The translations under genes were made by a program, and so were the position numbers. Below, piece by piece: positions 1-11,580 of a stretch of DNA of 64,000 nt (position 1 is the first letter of the stretch; each line of letters opens with the position of its first letter). This DNA comes from Dromiciops gliroides (Eukaryota > Chordata > Mammalia > Microbiotheria > Microbiotheriidae). Where the stretch lies: assembly GCF_019393635.1 (NCBI RefSeq), contig NC_057867.1, positions 71,675,492-71,739,491 of the forward strand. The letters run 5' to 3'. The notes under the pieces are model-generated. The model saw nothing but the letters and a program-made list of their open reading frames with translations. It was not told the origin of the DNA and made no database searches.

Positions 1-204
1 ATATAAAAAGATTCAAGTAAAAAAAAAAGAAGAAGAAAATGTAAAGTAGCATGCTTCAGTCTGTGTTCATTCAATATCAGTTCTTTGGAGGTGGATAGTA
101 TGCTTTATCATTAGTCCTTTGGGATTGTCTTGGATCATTGTATTGCTGAGAGTAGTTAAGTCATTCACAATTGCTCATAGAACACTAATGCTGTAAATTG
201 CTAG

Positions 205-355
205 CTTTTTCAGTGAGGGAGGAGGGGAGGAAAGGAAAGAATTTGGAACTCAAAATTTTTTTTAAAAGACTGTTTTTACATGTAATTTGGGGAAAATAAA
301 ATACTAAAACATTTAAAGAAATTTTTTAAAAACATTAAAAAATGAAGCATTTTGA
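205..355 (+). mobile_element. L1 3'-end fragment
   Basis: Contains tttggaactcaaaattt, a long A run and ttttacatgtaattt, the same 3' terminal pattern seen again at 1600-1660. Confidence 0.6.
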
Positions 356-399
356 TCCCTCTTAATTCTAGTGTCGACCCCTGTTCCTTATTTCTAATT

Positions 400-560
400 T
401 AACCCATATGTTGTTCATAGTTGACTGCATGTTGTCTTTCCCATTAGACTATGAGCTCTTTGAAAGCACGTTCTGTCTTATTTATATCTTCTGTGGTATC
501 CCTAGCACTTCACACAGTTCCTCACACATAGTAGGTGCTCAATAAATATTTACTGACAGA
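400..560 (+). mobile_element. L2 3' tail
   Basis: attagactatgagctctttg, atccctagcacttcacac and catagtaggtgctcaataaa are the L2 3' terminal signature. Confidence 0.75.
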
Positions 561-899
561 CATATCTTTTTATGAGATGTTTTAATTATGATAATCCTAT
601 TCTTATTCTAGGAAAGCAATACAATATGCATACCCAACCCCTCACTTGAGAATCATTTCTAATTTCTTTTCTATCCTAAAGAAAAGTAGAAAATACAAAG
701 TCCTTCTGCTATATATGCATACCACGTCTGTCTTGAAAAAATCATAAGCGTGTGTGCTCTTCCACAAATCAACAATGATTGCGATCATTTCTATTTCCAA
801 GAAATATTTTTGTTTAGAAAGGTTTACACTTTAAAATAGGGTTGAATTATTTTGCAACTCTCACAGTTTTGTTTGTTGCCATGAACTGTCAGGGAAAAA

Positions 900-1690
900 A
901 AAAAGGTTGGATAATGATAGTTGAATAGGAAAAACCAGATCCTAATGAATTTAACTCTAAAATGTATACCTATACCCTTTGATCCAGCAATACCACTTTG
1001 GTCTTTATCCCCCCAAAAGGGAAAAGGACCCATGTGTACAAAGTATTTATAGTAGTTCTTTTTGTGGTGGCAAAGAATTGGAAACTGAGAGGATGGCCCA
1101 TCAACTGGTGAATGGCTGAACAAGTTGTGGTATATGAATGTAATGGAATATTACTGTGCTGTATGTAGGAAATCATGAGCACACAGATTTCTGAAAATCT
1201 CCACATGTATAACCTATATCAAATCTATATCTGAAAAACCTGGAAAGACATGAACTGATGCTAAGTGAAGTGAACAAAACTAGGAGAACATTGTATACAG
1301 TAACAGCAACACTGTGTGATGATCAACTGTGATACTTAGCTCTTCTCAGCAATACATTTATCTAAGACAATGCCAAGACTCAAGATGGAAAATGCTCTCC
1401 ACATACAGAAAAAGAACTATGGAGTCTCAATGCAGATCAAAGCATACTATTTTCACTTTTTAAAAGTTTTGTTTTTTCTTTCTTGTGGTTTTCCCCGTTT
1501 ATTCTGATTCTTATTTCACAAAATGACTAATGTTGGAATACATTCAACATGATTATACTAAATAACCTCCATCAGATTGCTTACAGTTTTGGGGAGGGAA
1601 GAAAATTTGGAACTCAAAATCTTACAAAAATGAATATTGAAAACTATCTTTACATGTAATTGTAAAAAAATACTATCAAGTGAAAAAAAC
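900..1690 (+). mobile_element. L1 ORF2 C-terminus and 3' UTR
   Basis: Broken plus-strand coding similarity (tttttgtggtggcaaagaat, aatggctgaacaag, aatggaatattactgtgc), then the 3' UTR ending ttggaactcaaaatc, tttacatgtaatt and an A-rich tail. 5' truncated. Confidence 0.75.
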
Positions 1691-3435
1691 CTTAAATGAC
1701 TAAATAAAATAAAATGTATACTTACAACTATTTATGAATACGAAGGATTCAAAGTAGATCTAATGATATATATTGTCTCCCCAAGAGGTAAAAAGTGGTA
1801 TGATTACTGTGAACTACCAATTAGTTACAATTAAATGCATTCAGGATTTCTGTGGCATAAATTAATTTCAGTCCCCAGAAGACTGGATCAGGCAGAAACT
1901 ACTGACTACGTATCCATGGACTTCACCTCTTTTCAAGCAGCCTACTCCCAAGAACAATCATTCACCTAAAGGACCACGCCCTTGAACAACAACCCTCAAA
2001 GCAACACACCCCTGGATATCATTTCAAAGGGAAAAAAAGCCCATCCTTGGAAACATATAGAAGCCTTGTTTGTAATGGCAGGTGAGCCTTCTTCTATCAG
2101 TTAAACAGGAAAAAAGGAGTGTATATATACATATACACAAATATCTATTAATTGGTTATATAAACATTTCCATATCCACATAACAAAATGCACACACATT
2201 AAACGTATGTAAACAAAGGTAAGGCAGCTCCACGATCATTAAGGTCAGATGCGTCCTTTGGGTGACACTCTTGAGGTAATTTTGATGGCAAAACTGTAAT
2301 TCAGAAACATTACAGAAACATAGGTTAAGTGTCGTTATCCATCAATTATTGAAAGGCAAACCACAGAATTTCCTTTTAAATGGAAAAAAAAAGTTTGTGC
2401 TCTAAGAATCCATCCTCAAAAGTGAACTTCCCCAAGATAAGAAAATCATTGCCCCACCTATAAGAGTTTATATATAAACATGATAGACAGTAACATAACT
2501 TTGCTCAAGATCATAATGACCTTAAAGACTATATTTTGGGCACATTTTGCTGTGCACAGTGATACTATCCCAGAAATGGTAATCTACTTGACTACATGGG
2601 AGCCAAATGAATGAAGGAAAAAACACAATACCTAGGGTGGATATTAGAGTATTTTAATTTCTATTAATGGTTTTTTTTTAGTGAGGTACAGTGATCTCAT
2701 TTAGTAAAATTCATTCTGTTCTAAAAATTCATTCCATCCTAACACTTACCACAGTGCCTAGCACATATTAAGTAACTCATAAATGCCTGTTTGCTTGACT
2801 GACAAAAATGTATCTCTTGACTTGGATAGTTCTGTTAATCTAGATGAATCTAGGATCGTTGATTCTAGTATTTACTTACGTTTCAATAGCAACTAGTTTC
2901 TACACTTATATAAATTCTAATCATCCCTAAACTGAGCCAGAAGATGAAACTACAGACTAATTTTCTCATAAATACTGCATCAGGCAGATTAGATGGAAAC
3001 TCAGATGACCACAAAAACTCATTTGTCTATACAGACAGTAATGAAGCAGGATTATGTATTTCAAGGATTTCTATGTATAAATCCTATTTTAATCACACTG
3101 CAAGGAAGCAAGGAAGCAGCATAAAACATGACAGAAATGCCCAATTTAAATATCAGTTTAAATCTAGAATTTTTTTCATTCTAAGGAACAATGGTCCAAT
3201 TACAAATTAAGATTTAAGTACAATAGTCCAAAATTCAATTTATAAAGGCTTTAACACTTTTATGTTAACATGGTACTTATGAGCTATCCAAACATCAAAC
3301 ATCTAGAACCTTTTAAAGAAAAACTATATTGAAATTTCAATTGAATTTACGAAAAGCAGAAATTGGCAGTCTACTCTTGGCCTCAGATATACTCTCTCTT
3401 CAAGAACAAAGGATGGACAACAAAAACAACATATT

Positions 3436-3476
<41 letters not shown>

Positions 3477-6063
3477 CACATACACACAAAACTGTTAGAT
3501 ACTAATTACAAATACCTTAGAAACAAGGTGTAACAAGGAGATAGTAAATCTAAAAATATAATGTAAATACTTAGAATAATATATGTGAACATGAAGCCTA
3601 TGTCATCTGAAACCAGGAATTACCTTACATCATCCTTTACTATGAAAAATAATAGTTTGTCTTCCAGAAGAACAGAAATCAAAGAAGAAAAGAACCAGAC
3701 AAAAGGAGGAAATCCATCTTCTGTTTTGTATATTTGCAAATGCTCTTTCATAGCTAAGCCCTTTGCAATTTAGGGCCTAGTTTTCCTTCTCTGGAGCCTC
3801 CATACCTGAGGGTGGTTCTTTTCCTCTCCTACACATCAAGAACCCTTCCCTGTATAGATTCCTAATCTTTCCATCCTAGTTCCTACAAGCCCCAATTTCT
3901 GGGTTAAAGGCCCTTCAGAATCTACAGCCAAAGCATATTTTCAGGAAGGAAATCTTGTTCCAAAGATCACCTTAGGATAAATCAGGTACAAAGAACAACC
4001 AAAAGTCTGTCACATAAAGAAGAAAGAGCCCATCTTTGTTCAGAGAAAACCAAAAAGGAAAAGGCTTCGCAGGTGAACTACCCTAGAGTATACAATAATA
4101 AGCGTTTATGAAAACTCTTCTCTCATCAAGGCCTATGATTAGACAAAATTCTAATTTTTAAAGTTTTATCTACTTTGCATTTCTAGTTAGGGTAGGGGCT
4201 GCGTTTGCAGTGGCTGAGAGCAGCCAGACCTGGAGAAAGAAGATGATTGGACAGAACCCTTTTGGGGTTCAGTGGTGGTAGTGGTGGGGAGGGTCTGTGA
4301 TTTCATTGGCAGAGGGAACTCCTAAAGAAGAAACTCATTCTATCAGCGAAGATCAGAGACCAGCTCATCAGCTTAGATAGTTTTCAAGAACTAACAGCCT
4401 GGAGCACAGAGAGCTTAGATGATTTTCTCAGGGTCTCTCAGCCTGTATAGTGAGAAAAGTACGCAATCCATCATCAAGTCACACAGTTTCTCTTTACATT
4501 CTTATGCTAGCATAATAACTGTTTTCTTATTGCTTTGGCTGCCATGCAAAGGAGGTGACTCCTACTTTTGAAGTGAATGAATTGGGAAATTAGTATTCTA
4601 ATATTAGGGTATTAGGATTGATTTATGTATGATTAGCATTGTCCTTACCACTTGGAAGTATTGCTTTTGACCTGGATTCTTTTTTTTGACATTACAGGAA
4701 GAGTCACAATTTGCCCAGGAAATTCATTACAGAGATGTGGCTTTTTTCTTGGTGAGTCTGTCCTTAAACTAGGCTAGAAGAATAACAATAATCCATACAA
4801 ATCTTTCCCTGACTTGCGCAGTTTCAACACTAATTCTGTCACTCTTTCATAAATTATTCTATTGTCAATTTTAGACATGTGGCGCCTTTTCTATTTTAAC
4901 CATGAAGGACTTTTCTTTTGAAACTAGTCTCTATCCTTATAAATGGAAATGTGGCTAATGGAAAGTGGCACAGTCTCTTCCCCAGGGGCTGTTGTATGTC
5001 TTCAAAATATCATTCCAGTTCAGGCAGAAATTCCAAGGAAGATTTAAAGGAATATGAATTGAATACATTCTAACGAGAGCGTGATCACAGATTGGGACCA
5101 AAGAAGAAAAGGAGTCGGACTCAATTCAAAGTAGATTTTGAGGCACACAATAAACTCAGCGCCCAGTGCTTTTCATTCAGCTGCAACAGTGCGGTAATGG
5201 TACTGCCAAATGGATTCCATCAAAGCAGTCACCCTAAGGAGTAGAACCCTACGGGTTCTTTTAGAAAATCCCTTGATCTCAGGGTTAGCAGTGCAGTGCT
5301 CTGCCTTGCCCCTCCTCACTTCACAGTCCCTCCTTTCCATTCTTCCTTCCTCACTCCTGTGCTCACTTATTCAACCACTCCTCCATAATTCATTCACCTC
5401 TGCAGTAACAAGCTGTGTGTCATTTTCTGATGAAACCTATGTGCCAATTCAAATAATCAGACAGTTCATTTGCATCTGTCAGTAATCTTTTGGGCTCCAA
5501 AGAAGACCAATGGCAAAGTTCAACACAAAAATATGTATGTGTAACCAAGTGACTGTGGGCTGCCACACTGGCTAAGAACCAAAACCCAAAACCAAACCAA
5601 AACATAGAAATAAGAACAGCAACAAAACCCTTGCCTGTTTTCTTTTGAGCTGCTCTGAAAAAGGGAAGAGGGGCTCTTTCAAAACAGCTATTATAGTAAG
5701 GTTTTGAAAAATAAGTTGTGGCAGAAACCAGGGGTTCAAGAGCCGCAAATCTTCCATTCAAACACAGCTAGCAATTAGCTCCCTTTGGCTTGCAATCAGC
5801 TATGAGGAACAGAATGGCCTGTGAATGTAAACACCCACCAGGAAGGGACACAGACCTGGCACCTAAGAGAGGGAAGTGGGTGGCTTTCCAGGGCAAACCA
5901 AGGGGCAAAGTACCCAACACAGTAATATACAAACCCCAAGGAACGAGACAGATGGAGAAAGCTATGTAAAAAAGAGGAAAGAAGACTTAAAAAAAAAGAA
6001 AGAAAAAAAGGAAATGAAACTAGCGGATTCCCCTGAACATGGGGGTATCTGTCTTTGTGGTAC
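1691..6063. other. Mostly unique sequence, possible intron
   Basis: AT-rich with few recognisable repeats: a short L2-like tail at 2735-2805 and a (CA)n at 3440-3468. No open frame here has splice sites or motifs I trust. If the exon cluster at 6.1-6.7 kb is correct, this is its downstream intron or includes unrecognised 3' exons. Confidence 0.4.
3440..3490. repeat. (CA)n microsatellite
   Basis: About 14 CA units followed by a TA-rich and CA-rich end. Confidence 0.95.
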
Positions 6064-6417
6064 CTGTGAATGGTCGCTGCTCCACACCAAGTTTTGGTAG
6101 GAGGAGGAAGTTTTGAGAGGGGAAAGGACTTCTGCAGGAGAGCCAATTGGGTCCAAAGCCTGGACCACCTTGTTCATGGGGCCGCTGTAGGTCCGCACTC
6201 GCTCGTATACCACATTCTTTTCTGGCTGTGCTTGGGGCTGGCTGGTTTGGTGGTAATAGTGGTACTGCTGGGGCTGGCACTGCAGCACCGAGGGAATCTG
6301 CAGAGGCTCTGGCCGCTGGCCGTGCCCACAGCTGCTGCTGCTGCTGCTCCTCTCACTCCAGTAGCTTGAGGTCATCATCTTCTCAACGGGCAGCGAGGGA
6401 CTCCCCAGATACTTTTC
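6064..6417 (-). CDS. Large coding exon (354 nt, 118 codons) of the same unidentified gene
   Basis: Acceptor tttttgttctcctgcttccctag, donor TTCACAG followed by GTACCA, open in phase 0 throughout (118 codons). It begins EKYLGSPSLPVEK, then MM and a short segment, then a poly-Ser run coded by AGC repeats, then a Gln/His/Tyr-rich stretch (QPQQYHYYHQ). The second half is less simple, with NVVYERVRTYSGPMNKVVQ and SPLKTSSSYQNLVW. This half looks constrained and may be a conserved interaction region. The codon before the exon would be a stop, so the frame opens exactly at the splice site, which supports the exon model. No catalytic motif, signal peptide or membrane segment is visible. The ATG pair in the exon could be read as a start, but continuity with the two upstream exons argues for an internal exon. 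I do not recognise the protein; downstream exons to the left were not found. Confidence 0.7.
6331..6351 (-). repeat. AGC/CTG trinucleotide run inside the coding exon
   Basis: About six consecutive AGC codons (CTG on the plus strand) encode the poly-Ser run of the 354-nt exon. Such runs are prone to length change; this one stays in frame. Confidence 0.8.
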
Positions 6418-6531
6418 CTAGGGAAGCAGGAGAACAAAAACAATGCGAGAGAGGCAGCCAGGTGAAAAGCTCAGAGCAGGGAGCAAGAGGGGGGACAGCA
6501 AAGGAGGAGAGACAGGAGAGACGGAAGCTAC

Positions 6532-6588
6532 CTGAGCAGCAGCAGTAATAGTAGAAGGAGCTCGGGCTGGAGCACTTCTGGCAATGGC
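6532..6588 (-). CDS. Internal coding exon (57 nt) of the same unidentified gene
   Basis: Bounded by a pyrimidine-rich acceptor (tttgttgtctcttag) and a donor CTCAG followed by GTAGCT. It has 19 codons in phase 0: AIARSAPARAPSTITAAAQ, an Ala/Ser/Pro-rich linker-like sequence. It lies 117 bp downstream of the 39-nt exon and 114 bp upstream of the 354-nt exon; all three lengths are multiples of three. Three small symmetric exons separated by short introns are typical of a regulatory or scaffold protein with alternative exons, but that is only inference. Confidence 0.65.
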
Positions 6589-6705
6589 CTAAGAGACAAC
6601 AAAGCATTTGAGGCCAAACAGAAAGCTGAACCACCCTGGGTGACTGATGGCTCAGGGGAACCCAGGGCCACGCCCCTGAGGGGCGGATTCAGTCAGTAGG
6701 TTTAC

Positions 6706-6744
6706 CTGAGTGAGCTGGAAGCCACCTCCTGTCATGGGAGTTTG
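6706..6744 (-). CDS. Internal coding exon (39 nt) of an unidentified gene
   Basis: First of three consecutive minus-strand exons. The acceptor reads ccctgcag before the exon and the donor is CACTCAG followed by GTAAAC, close to consensus. In phase 0 the 13 codons read QTPMTGGGFQLTQ, with no stop. An alternative AG fifteen bases further upstream, at the end of a strong pyrimidine tract (ctttaag), would add five in-frame codons (RPLQ plus Q), so the true start may be 6759. The next exon follows after a short intron of about 117 bp in the same phase. Splice signals and continuous phase are seen directly; that it is expressed is inferred. The protein family is not recognised. Confidence 0.6.
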
Positions 6745-6760
6745 CTGCAGGGGCCTCTTA

Positions 6761-6802
6761 AAGGGGGAGGAGGGAGGGGGCAGGGGGGAGGGGGGAGGAG
6801 GG
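6761..6802 (+). other. G-rich tract with G-quadruplex potential
   Basis: At least five runs of four to six G separated by one to three bases on the plus strand. On the gene strand it is the C-rich pyrimidine tract just upstream of the 39-nt exon acceptor, so it may serve as the splice-site polypyrimidine tract. Quadruplex formation is inferred. Confidence 0.5.
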
Positions 6803-7237
6803 AAGCCTCTCCCAGCCCAAAGTAACACCTGAGTCTGTCACCTGGCGCGTGTGTGCATGCACACCCCAAAACGCGTTACCAAAAATCAACCTTGTGCTGA
6901 TTTCCCCTCGTTCCCAAGCATCTGCAAGGAGAGGTACAAGGCAGCATCTTAATCAACCTAGAAAAATCTTCAAACCTAAAGAAGAGGCTAGAAAATCAGG
7001 GCCAGGCTCTTTTAGATATAGCAAAATTTGCATTCTTCCCAGTTTAACCAGCTGGCGGATTAGGGAAAGCAGGAGAAAACACTGCTAGAGAGTCTCTTAG
7101 TAGCAGCTCTTTGCTTGGCCTCTTATTTAGATACTTGTCTTTCTTATCCTGGTCTAGTGTGCCTTTCCAAATGTTCTTTAAAAGAGAAGGTAGGAGTTTC
7201 CTCCCACCACACCCCAAAGACTGAAGTGCTACCAGAA

Positions 7238-7238
<1 letters not shown>

Positions 7239-7270
<32 letters not shown>

Positions 7271-7271
7271 G
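7239..7271. repeat. (ATT)n microsatellite at a SINE tail
   Basis: About ten ATT units on the plus strand, directly at the 3' end of the minus SINE; likely grew from its A-rich tail. Confidence 0.9.
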
Positions 7272-7397
7272 CCAAGCAATGAAGGTTAAGTGACTTGCCC
7301 AGGGTCACACAGCTAGTAAGTGTCAAGTGTCTGATTTGAACTCAGGTATTCCTGAATCCAGGGCCCCGCTTTATCCACTGCATCACCTAGCTGCCCC
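7272..7397 (-). mobile_element. MAR1/WSINE1-type SINE
   Basis: Minus copy, head at 7397. The A-tail position is now an (ATT)n run (7239-7271). Imperfect duplication agtgctaccagaaat on the left versus agtactaacagaaaat on the right. Confidence 0.88.
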
Positions 7398-7426
7398 AGT
7401 ACTAACAGAAAATAAAGGAGGGATGA

Positions 7427-7672
7427 ATTGTTGTTTAGTCATTTTAGTTGCATCCAACTCCTCCTGACCCCATTTGGGGTTTTCTTGGTGAAGATACTGG
7501 AGTGGTTTGCCATTTCCTTCTCCTGCTCATTTGACATATGAGGAAACTGAGGCAAAGTGACTTGCCCAGGGTCACACAGCTATTAAGTGTCTGAGGTCAA
7601 ATTTGAACTCAGGAAGAGTCTTCCTGACTACAGCCCTGGCACTCTATCCACTATGCCAACTAGCTACCCTGA
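7427..7672 (-). mobile_element. BovB-tailed SINE (MAR4-like)
   Basis: Minus copy. The left end has ttgttgtttagtcatttt, atccaactcctcctgacc and ctggagtggtttgccatt, the BovB-related tail. The middle is gaggaaactgaggc and the CORE-like cagggtcacacagc, and the right end is the degraded head. It lies just right of another SINE. Confidence 0.8.
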
Positions 7673-8129
7673 GAGAGGAGAAAGATTTTTCAAGATCTTT
7701 TAGCATCCAGATATTTTTAATACACACATACACATATATGTATATGTATAATTTATATTGACTTTATGCTGTAGAAAAGAAACCCTATGATATGCAGTTC
7801 TGGAGGAAGAAGTAAACATTGAGAAGTGAAGAGTCTGGTATTTCCAGTTTACTTAAAGATTATCCATCACAACATTTTAAGTATCCAATGTCTTGATGTT
7901 GCCAGCTCCCCAACCTCAGCCAACCCAGTGCATCTAACAGCTTTCATATCCTAGAACACAAAAGTGGGTGTCTTCACAGCAAAACACATTGTAGTCTTAT
8001 TCATCACTACATTTCCCACAAGGCCTAGCCTAGTGTTTTGTAATAAATACTTGTTAAATAAAGGGATGTGTTTAGAAAGTGTGTAAATGCATTTGGTAAG
8101 TCAAGAATCCCTTTCTGGGGAATGCAGAA

Positions 8130-8540
8130 TAATGATAGTAATATCATACCCAGCAATCATATAGCGTTTAAAGATTGGCAAAACTCTTTATATCATCTCA
8201 TTTTATCCTCACAACAACACTGGGAGGTAGGCACTATTTTTTTTCTTTTTGGCAGGGCAATGGGGGTTAAGTGACTTGCCCAGGGTCACAAAGCTAGTAA
8301 GTGTCAAGTGTCTGAGGCTGGATTTGAACTCAGGTACTCCTGAATCCAGGGCCAGCGCTTTAAGCACTGCACCATCTAGCTGCCCCCAGGTAGGCACTAT
8401 TATTATCCTCTTAGTATAGATGGCTAAATGACTTGCCAAGGGTAACACAGCTAGTTAGTATCTGAGGCTGGATTTGAATTCAAGTCTTTTTGATTACAAG
8501 TTCAACACCCTATCTACTGTGCTCTTTAGATGCATGTCTG
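8130..8540 (-). mobile_element. Older MIR/MON-like SINE, split by a younger SINE
   Basis: Left part atcatctcattttatcctcacaac and right part atggctaaatgacttgcc, taacacagctagttagt, ctatctactgtgc form one old CORE-SINE when the insert is removed. The 14-bp duplication aggtaggcactatt flanks the insert. Confidence 0.75.
8239..8387 (-). mobile_element. MAR1/WSINE1-type SINE nested in an older SINE
   Basis: Full-length minus copy with exact 14-bp duplication aggtaggcactatt at 8225-8238 and 8388-8401. Confidence 0.92.
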
Positions 8541-8767
8541 GCAAGAGTAAGCTAATAGGTCCAGGTGAACCACACCTCTGGATTTGGGGAAATGGGGCAA
8601 AAGGTGGCCTTAACAAAGCTCTTTAAAATAATTCCATTGCATATTTACATTCGCTTTAGTGTGTAGAATCCTCTAGTTTTTTAAAAACTAATAACTACCA
8701 GATTTCAAAAAGTTTTCTGTGAGAACTGAGAATTAAATGGTGTCAGATCAGAGTTTAGTCAAAACTC

Positions 8768-8845
8768 TGTCTGAGGTCAAATTTGAACTCAGGTCTTTCT
8801 GACTCCGGGCCGGTGCTCTATCCACTGTACCACCTAGCTGCCCCT
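8768..8845 (-). mobile_element. SINE head fragment
   Basis: Minus partial copy keeping only the head half (gtctgaggtcaaatttgaac to ccacctagctgcccc). Confidence 0.75.
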
Positions 8846-9174
8846 ACTTTGTCACTTCAATCAACAAGGCAGGCAGTCAGTTAACTAGCATTTATTAAGC
8901 ACCTACTATGTGCCAGGCACTGTGTTAAGTGATGAGAATTCAAAAAAAGACAGAAAAGGTCAAAGTCAAAGTTTGAGTTACTTCTTTAAAAAAAAAAAAC
9001 CATCACTACTTTTTATTTTTACTTTACATGACTTTAGTCACAAACTGGAAAAATCTTACACATTCAAATATCAGTCCTGAAAATATGATCATTACCACAC
9101 TAATGTGAAATGTGACTAATGTGAAAACAGGTTCAACATGATTATACCTGTATAACCTCTGTCATATTTCTTTT

Positions 9175-9840
9175 TTTCTTTTTTCTTCATTTTCTGAATA
9201 GAATTTTATTTTCCAAAATATATATAAAAACACATTTTGACATCAATTTTTAAAAAACTTTGTGTTCCAACTTCTCTTCCTCCCTCCCTTCCCACCCCCC
9301 ACCCACAAGAACTCAAGCAATTAAAAATAAGTTATAGGGACAGCTAGGTGGCGCAGTGGATAGAGAACCAGCCCTGGAGTCAGGAGTACCCGAGTTCAAA
9401 TCCGGCCTCAGACACTTAACACTTACTACCTGTGTGACCCTGGGCAAGTCACTTAACCCCAATTTTCTCACTAAAAAAAAAAAGTTATATATGAGTAGTC
9501 ATGGAAAACATTCCCAAATTAGCTAGGTTGTGAGAGAAAACAGTAAGAAAAAACAAAATTTCAGATTAAGGAATTATCAAAAGCAAAAAATTTTTTTAAA
9601 AAATTTGTTTCCATCTGTTTTCAGATACTATCTGTTCTTTCTCTGTAGATGGATTGCAATTTTCATAAGTCTTTCAGGGTTATCCTGGATCACTGCCTTG
9701 CTGAAAATAACCACATGCTTCACATGTAAGATCATTGTACACTACTGCTGTTATTTTGTATATAGTACATTTCACTCTGCTTCAGTTCATGTAGGTCTTT
9801 CCAGGTTTTTTCTGATAGTATCCTGTTCATCATAACCTGT
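9175..9840 (-). mobile_element. L1-like 3' region
   Basis: Minus orientation: ttttattttccaaaatata, cttccaacttctc-type pyrimidine blocks, then, after the SINE, tctttctctgtagatgga and ttcatgtaggtctttcc, matching the 3' UTR motif seen in the 17-kb L1. Interrupted by the SINE at 9337. Confidence 0.6.
9337..9481 (+). mobile_element. MAR1/WSINE1-type SINE
   Basis: Plus copy with A-tail; the flanks repeat aagttata. It is inserted in a minus L1 3' region. Confidence 0.88.
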
Positions 9841-10009
9841 ATATAGTACCTTAAACTTGACAAAGAATTTTCTTCATATTAGCCCAGCAAAGTAGGTACC
9901 ATACATTTTGCCATTATAATCAATCAATTTGAGTTACTTCTTAAACCAGATCCCTTATTTCTGCAATATCTCCATCCAAACTTTAGCATCTTCCTCCATT
10001 TTGCAGACA

Positions 10010-11430
10010 AATTTTGAAAATGTTTCCCAAATTTGCTGCTCCATTTCCTCACTGTGAAGGCATTTCTCAATTCCTTACAATCTGATTTCTGAACTTACCA
10101 CTCAGTTGAAACTGCTCTCTCCAAGGTTACCAATGACCTCCTAATTGCTAGATCTCGTGGTCTTTCCCAATCTTTTTCTGTCTTTCATCTTTCAGAAGCA
10201 TTTGACAATGTTGACTACCCTTCCTTCTGGACACTCTTTGCTCCCAAAGTGCTCATTGCTATCACCCTATCTTGCCTCTTCCCTTACCTCTCCAAATACT
10301 CCTTTGAAACATCCCTTTTTTGTCTCATCCATGTCCCACCCCACCTAAGCACTGGTGTACACTTTTTCTTTGTTCTACATACTCTCTCTCAGCAATGTCA
10401 TCAATTTCCAAGGGTTTACTTATCATCTCTATGAAGATGGCTCTCAGATCTACATATACAGTCCTGGACTCTCTCCTGATCTCTGGGGCTACTTCACCAA
10501 GGGCACTGCCCTTCAAATATTTAAAACTAGATGTCCCATTGTCATTTCCACCTCAACGTGTACAAAACATAACTAGCTGTCATTTCCCCAACATGACCTT
10601 GCACCGAACTATTCTATTTCTGTTGAGAGCACAATCCTTCTAGTCACCGAGGTCTGCCATGTCATTTTCAACTCTTTCTTCTCCCTCCCTGCTCTTATCT
10701 GCCCAATTTGCTAAGCCTTGTCCATTTGACTAGCCCAATATTGATCATATCTGTTCTCTCTGTACTAACTTAGCCACTATTCCAGGACAGGTCATCCATC
10801 ACCTCTTCCCTGGACAACAGCCTTCTCAGTGGATACCTGCTTTGTAGTCTGTGCTTTCTGTCCTCCACAGAGCAGCAAAAGAACCTGCCTAGCTACTAGC
10901 TCAAAAACATCCAGGATTTCCTAGTGCCTCTAGGAGAAAACACAAACTCTCCCTTCAATTTGACATTTAAAACACTTCACAGGGTGGCGCAGTAGATAAA
11001 GCACTGGCCCTGAATTGAGGAGTACCTGAGTTCAAATCTGACCTCAGACACTTGACACTTAACTGGGTGTGTGGCCCTGGGCAAGTCACTTAACCCTCAC
11101 TGCCCCACAAAAACAAAACAAAACAAAACAAAACAAAACAAAACACTTCACAATCTGATTTTTGGCCATTTAGGTGTATTTCACATCACTACCCTTCGGA
11201 CACTCTACATTCCAGCCAAACTGGCCTGCATCCCATCTCCTGCCCATACCTTTACATGAGTTGTCTCCCATGACTGAAACACTCTCTGTCTTTACTTCCT
11301 CCTCTTAAATTCTGAGTTTTGTTATGCTTTAGTTCATGGGCTGTATCTTGCAGGGAGCCTTTATGGATACTCCAAGTTAGAACTTTCCCTCTCAAATGTT
11401 TACATATTTTCCTTGGAGGTAGGGACTATT
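10010..11430 (+). mobile_element. L2 LINE, reverse transcriptase and 3' part
   Basis: Plus-strand broken coding: actcagttgaaactgctctc, aaggttaccaatgacctcc, a VDY-like tgacaatgttgactac, then taccatctctatgaagatgg-like sequence (YHLYEDGSQIYI) corresponding to the RT YADD region of L2, with Glu in place of the first Ala-Asp part. The right end has the L2 3' region. One SINE insertion at 10982. Confidence 0.75.
10982..11139 (+). mobile_element. MAR1/WSINE1-type SINE, 5' truncated, inserted in L2
   Basis: Lacks the first dozen bases of the head. The tail became an (AAAAC)n run. The 13-bp duplication aaaacacttcaca is at 10969-10981 and 11140-11152. The L2 sequence is continuous across the site. Confidence 0.9.
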
Positions 11431-11580
11431 TTTTCCATAGAAATTCTTCTTGGTTTGGTTGGGATCTTTGACACTTCTCCCTCCTTTGCCTCTCAAGTTT
11501 ATTTTTCAGCAAGTCCTATTCCTTATTCCTTCCCCGTGTGCTTCATAACAACCCTTTCCTTTCCATTCCAAATAACCCCA

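Noticed and set aside
3440..3490. Regular spacing suggestive of an array
   Set aside because: Simple CA dinucleotide repeat; no CRISPR-like spacers exist anywhere in the window.
4690..4752. Plus-strand exon-like stretch between a tttgacattacag acceptor and a ttcttg/gtgagt donor
   Set aside because: Good splice motifs but the short peptide is unrecognised, no partner exons are nearby, and the strand is opposite to the supported gene.
5420..5761. 113-codon minus open frame left of the exon cluster
   Set aside because: No recognisable motif and no convincing splice linkage to the upstream exons.
6847..6888. Possible further upstream 42-nt minus exon (cttgcag ... ttg/gtaacg)
   Set aside because: Phase 0, required by the neighbouring exons, contains an in-frame TGA.
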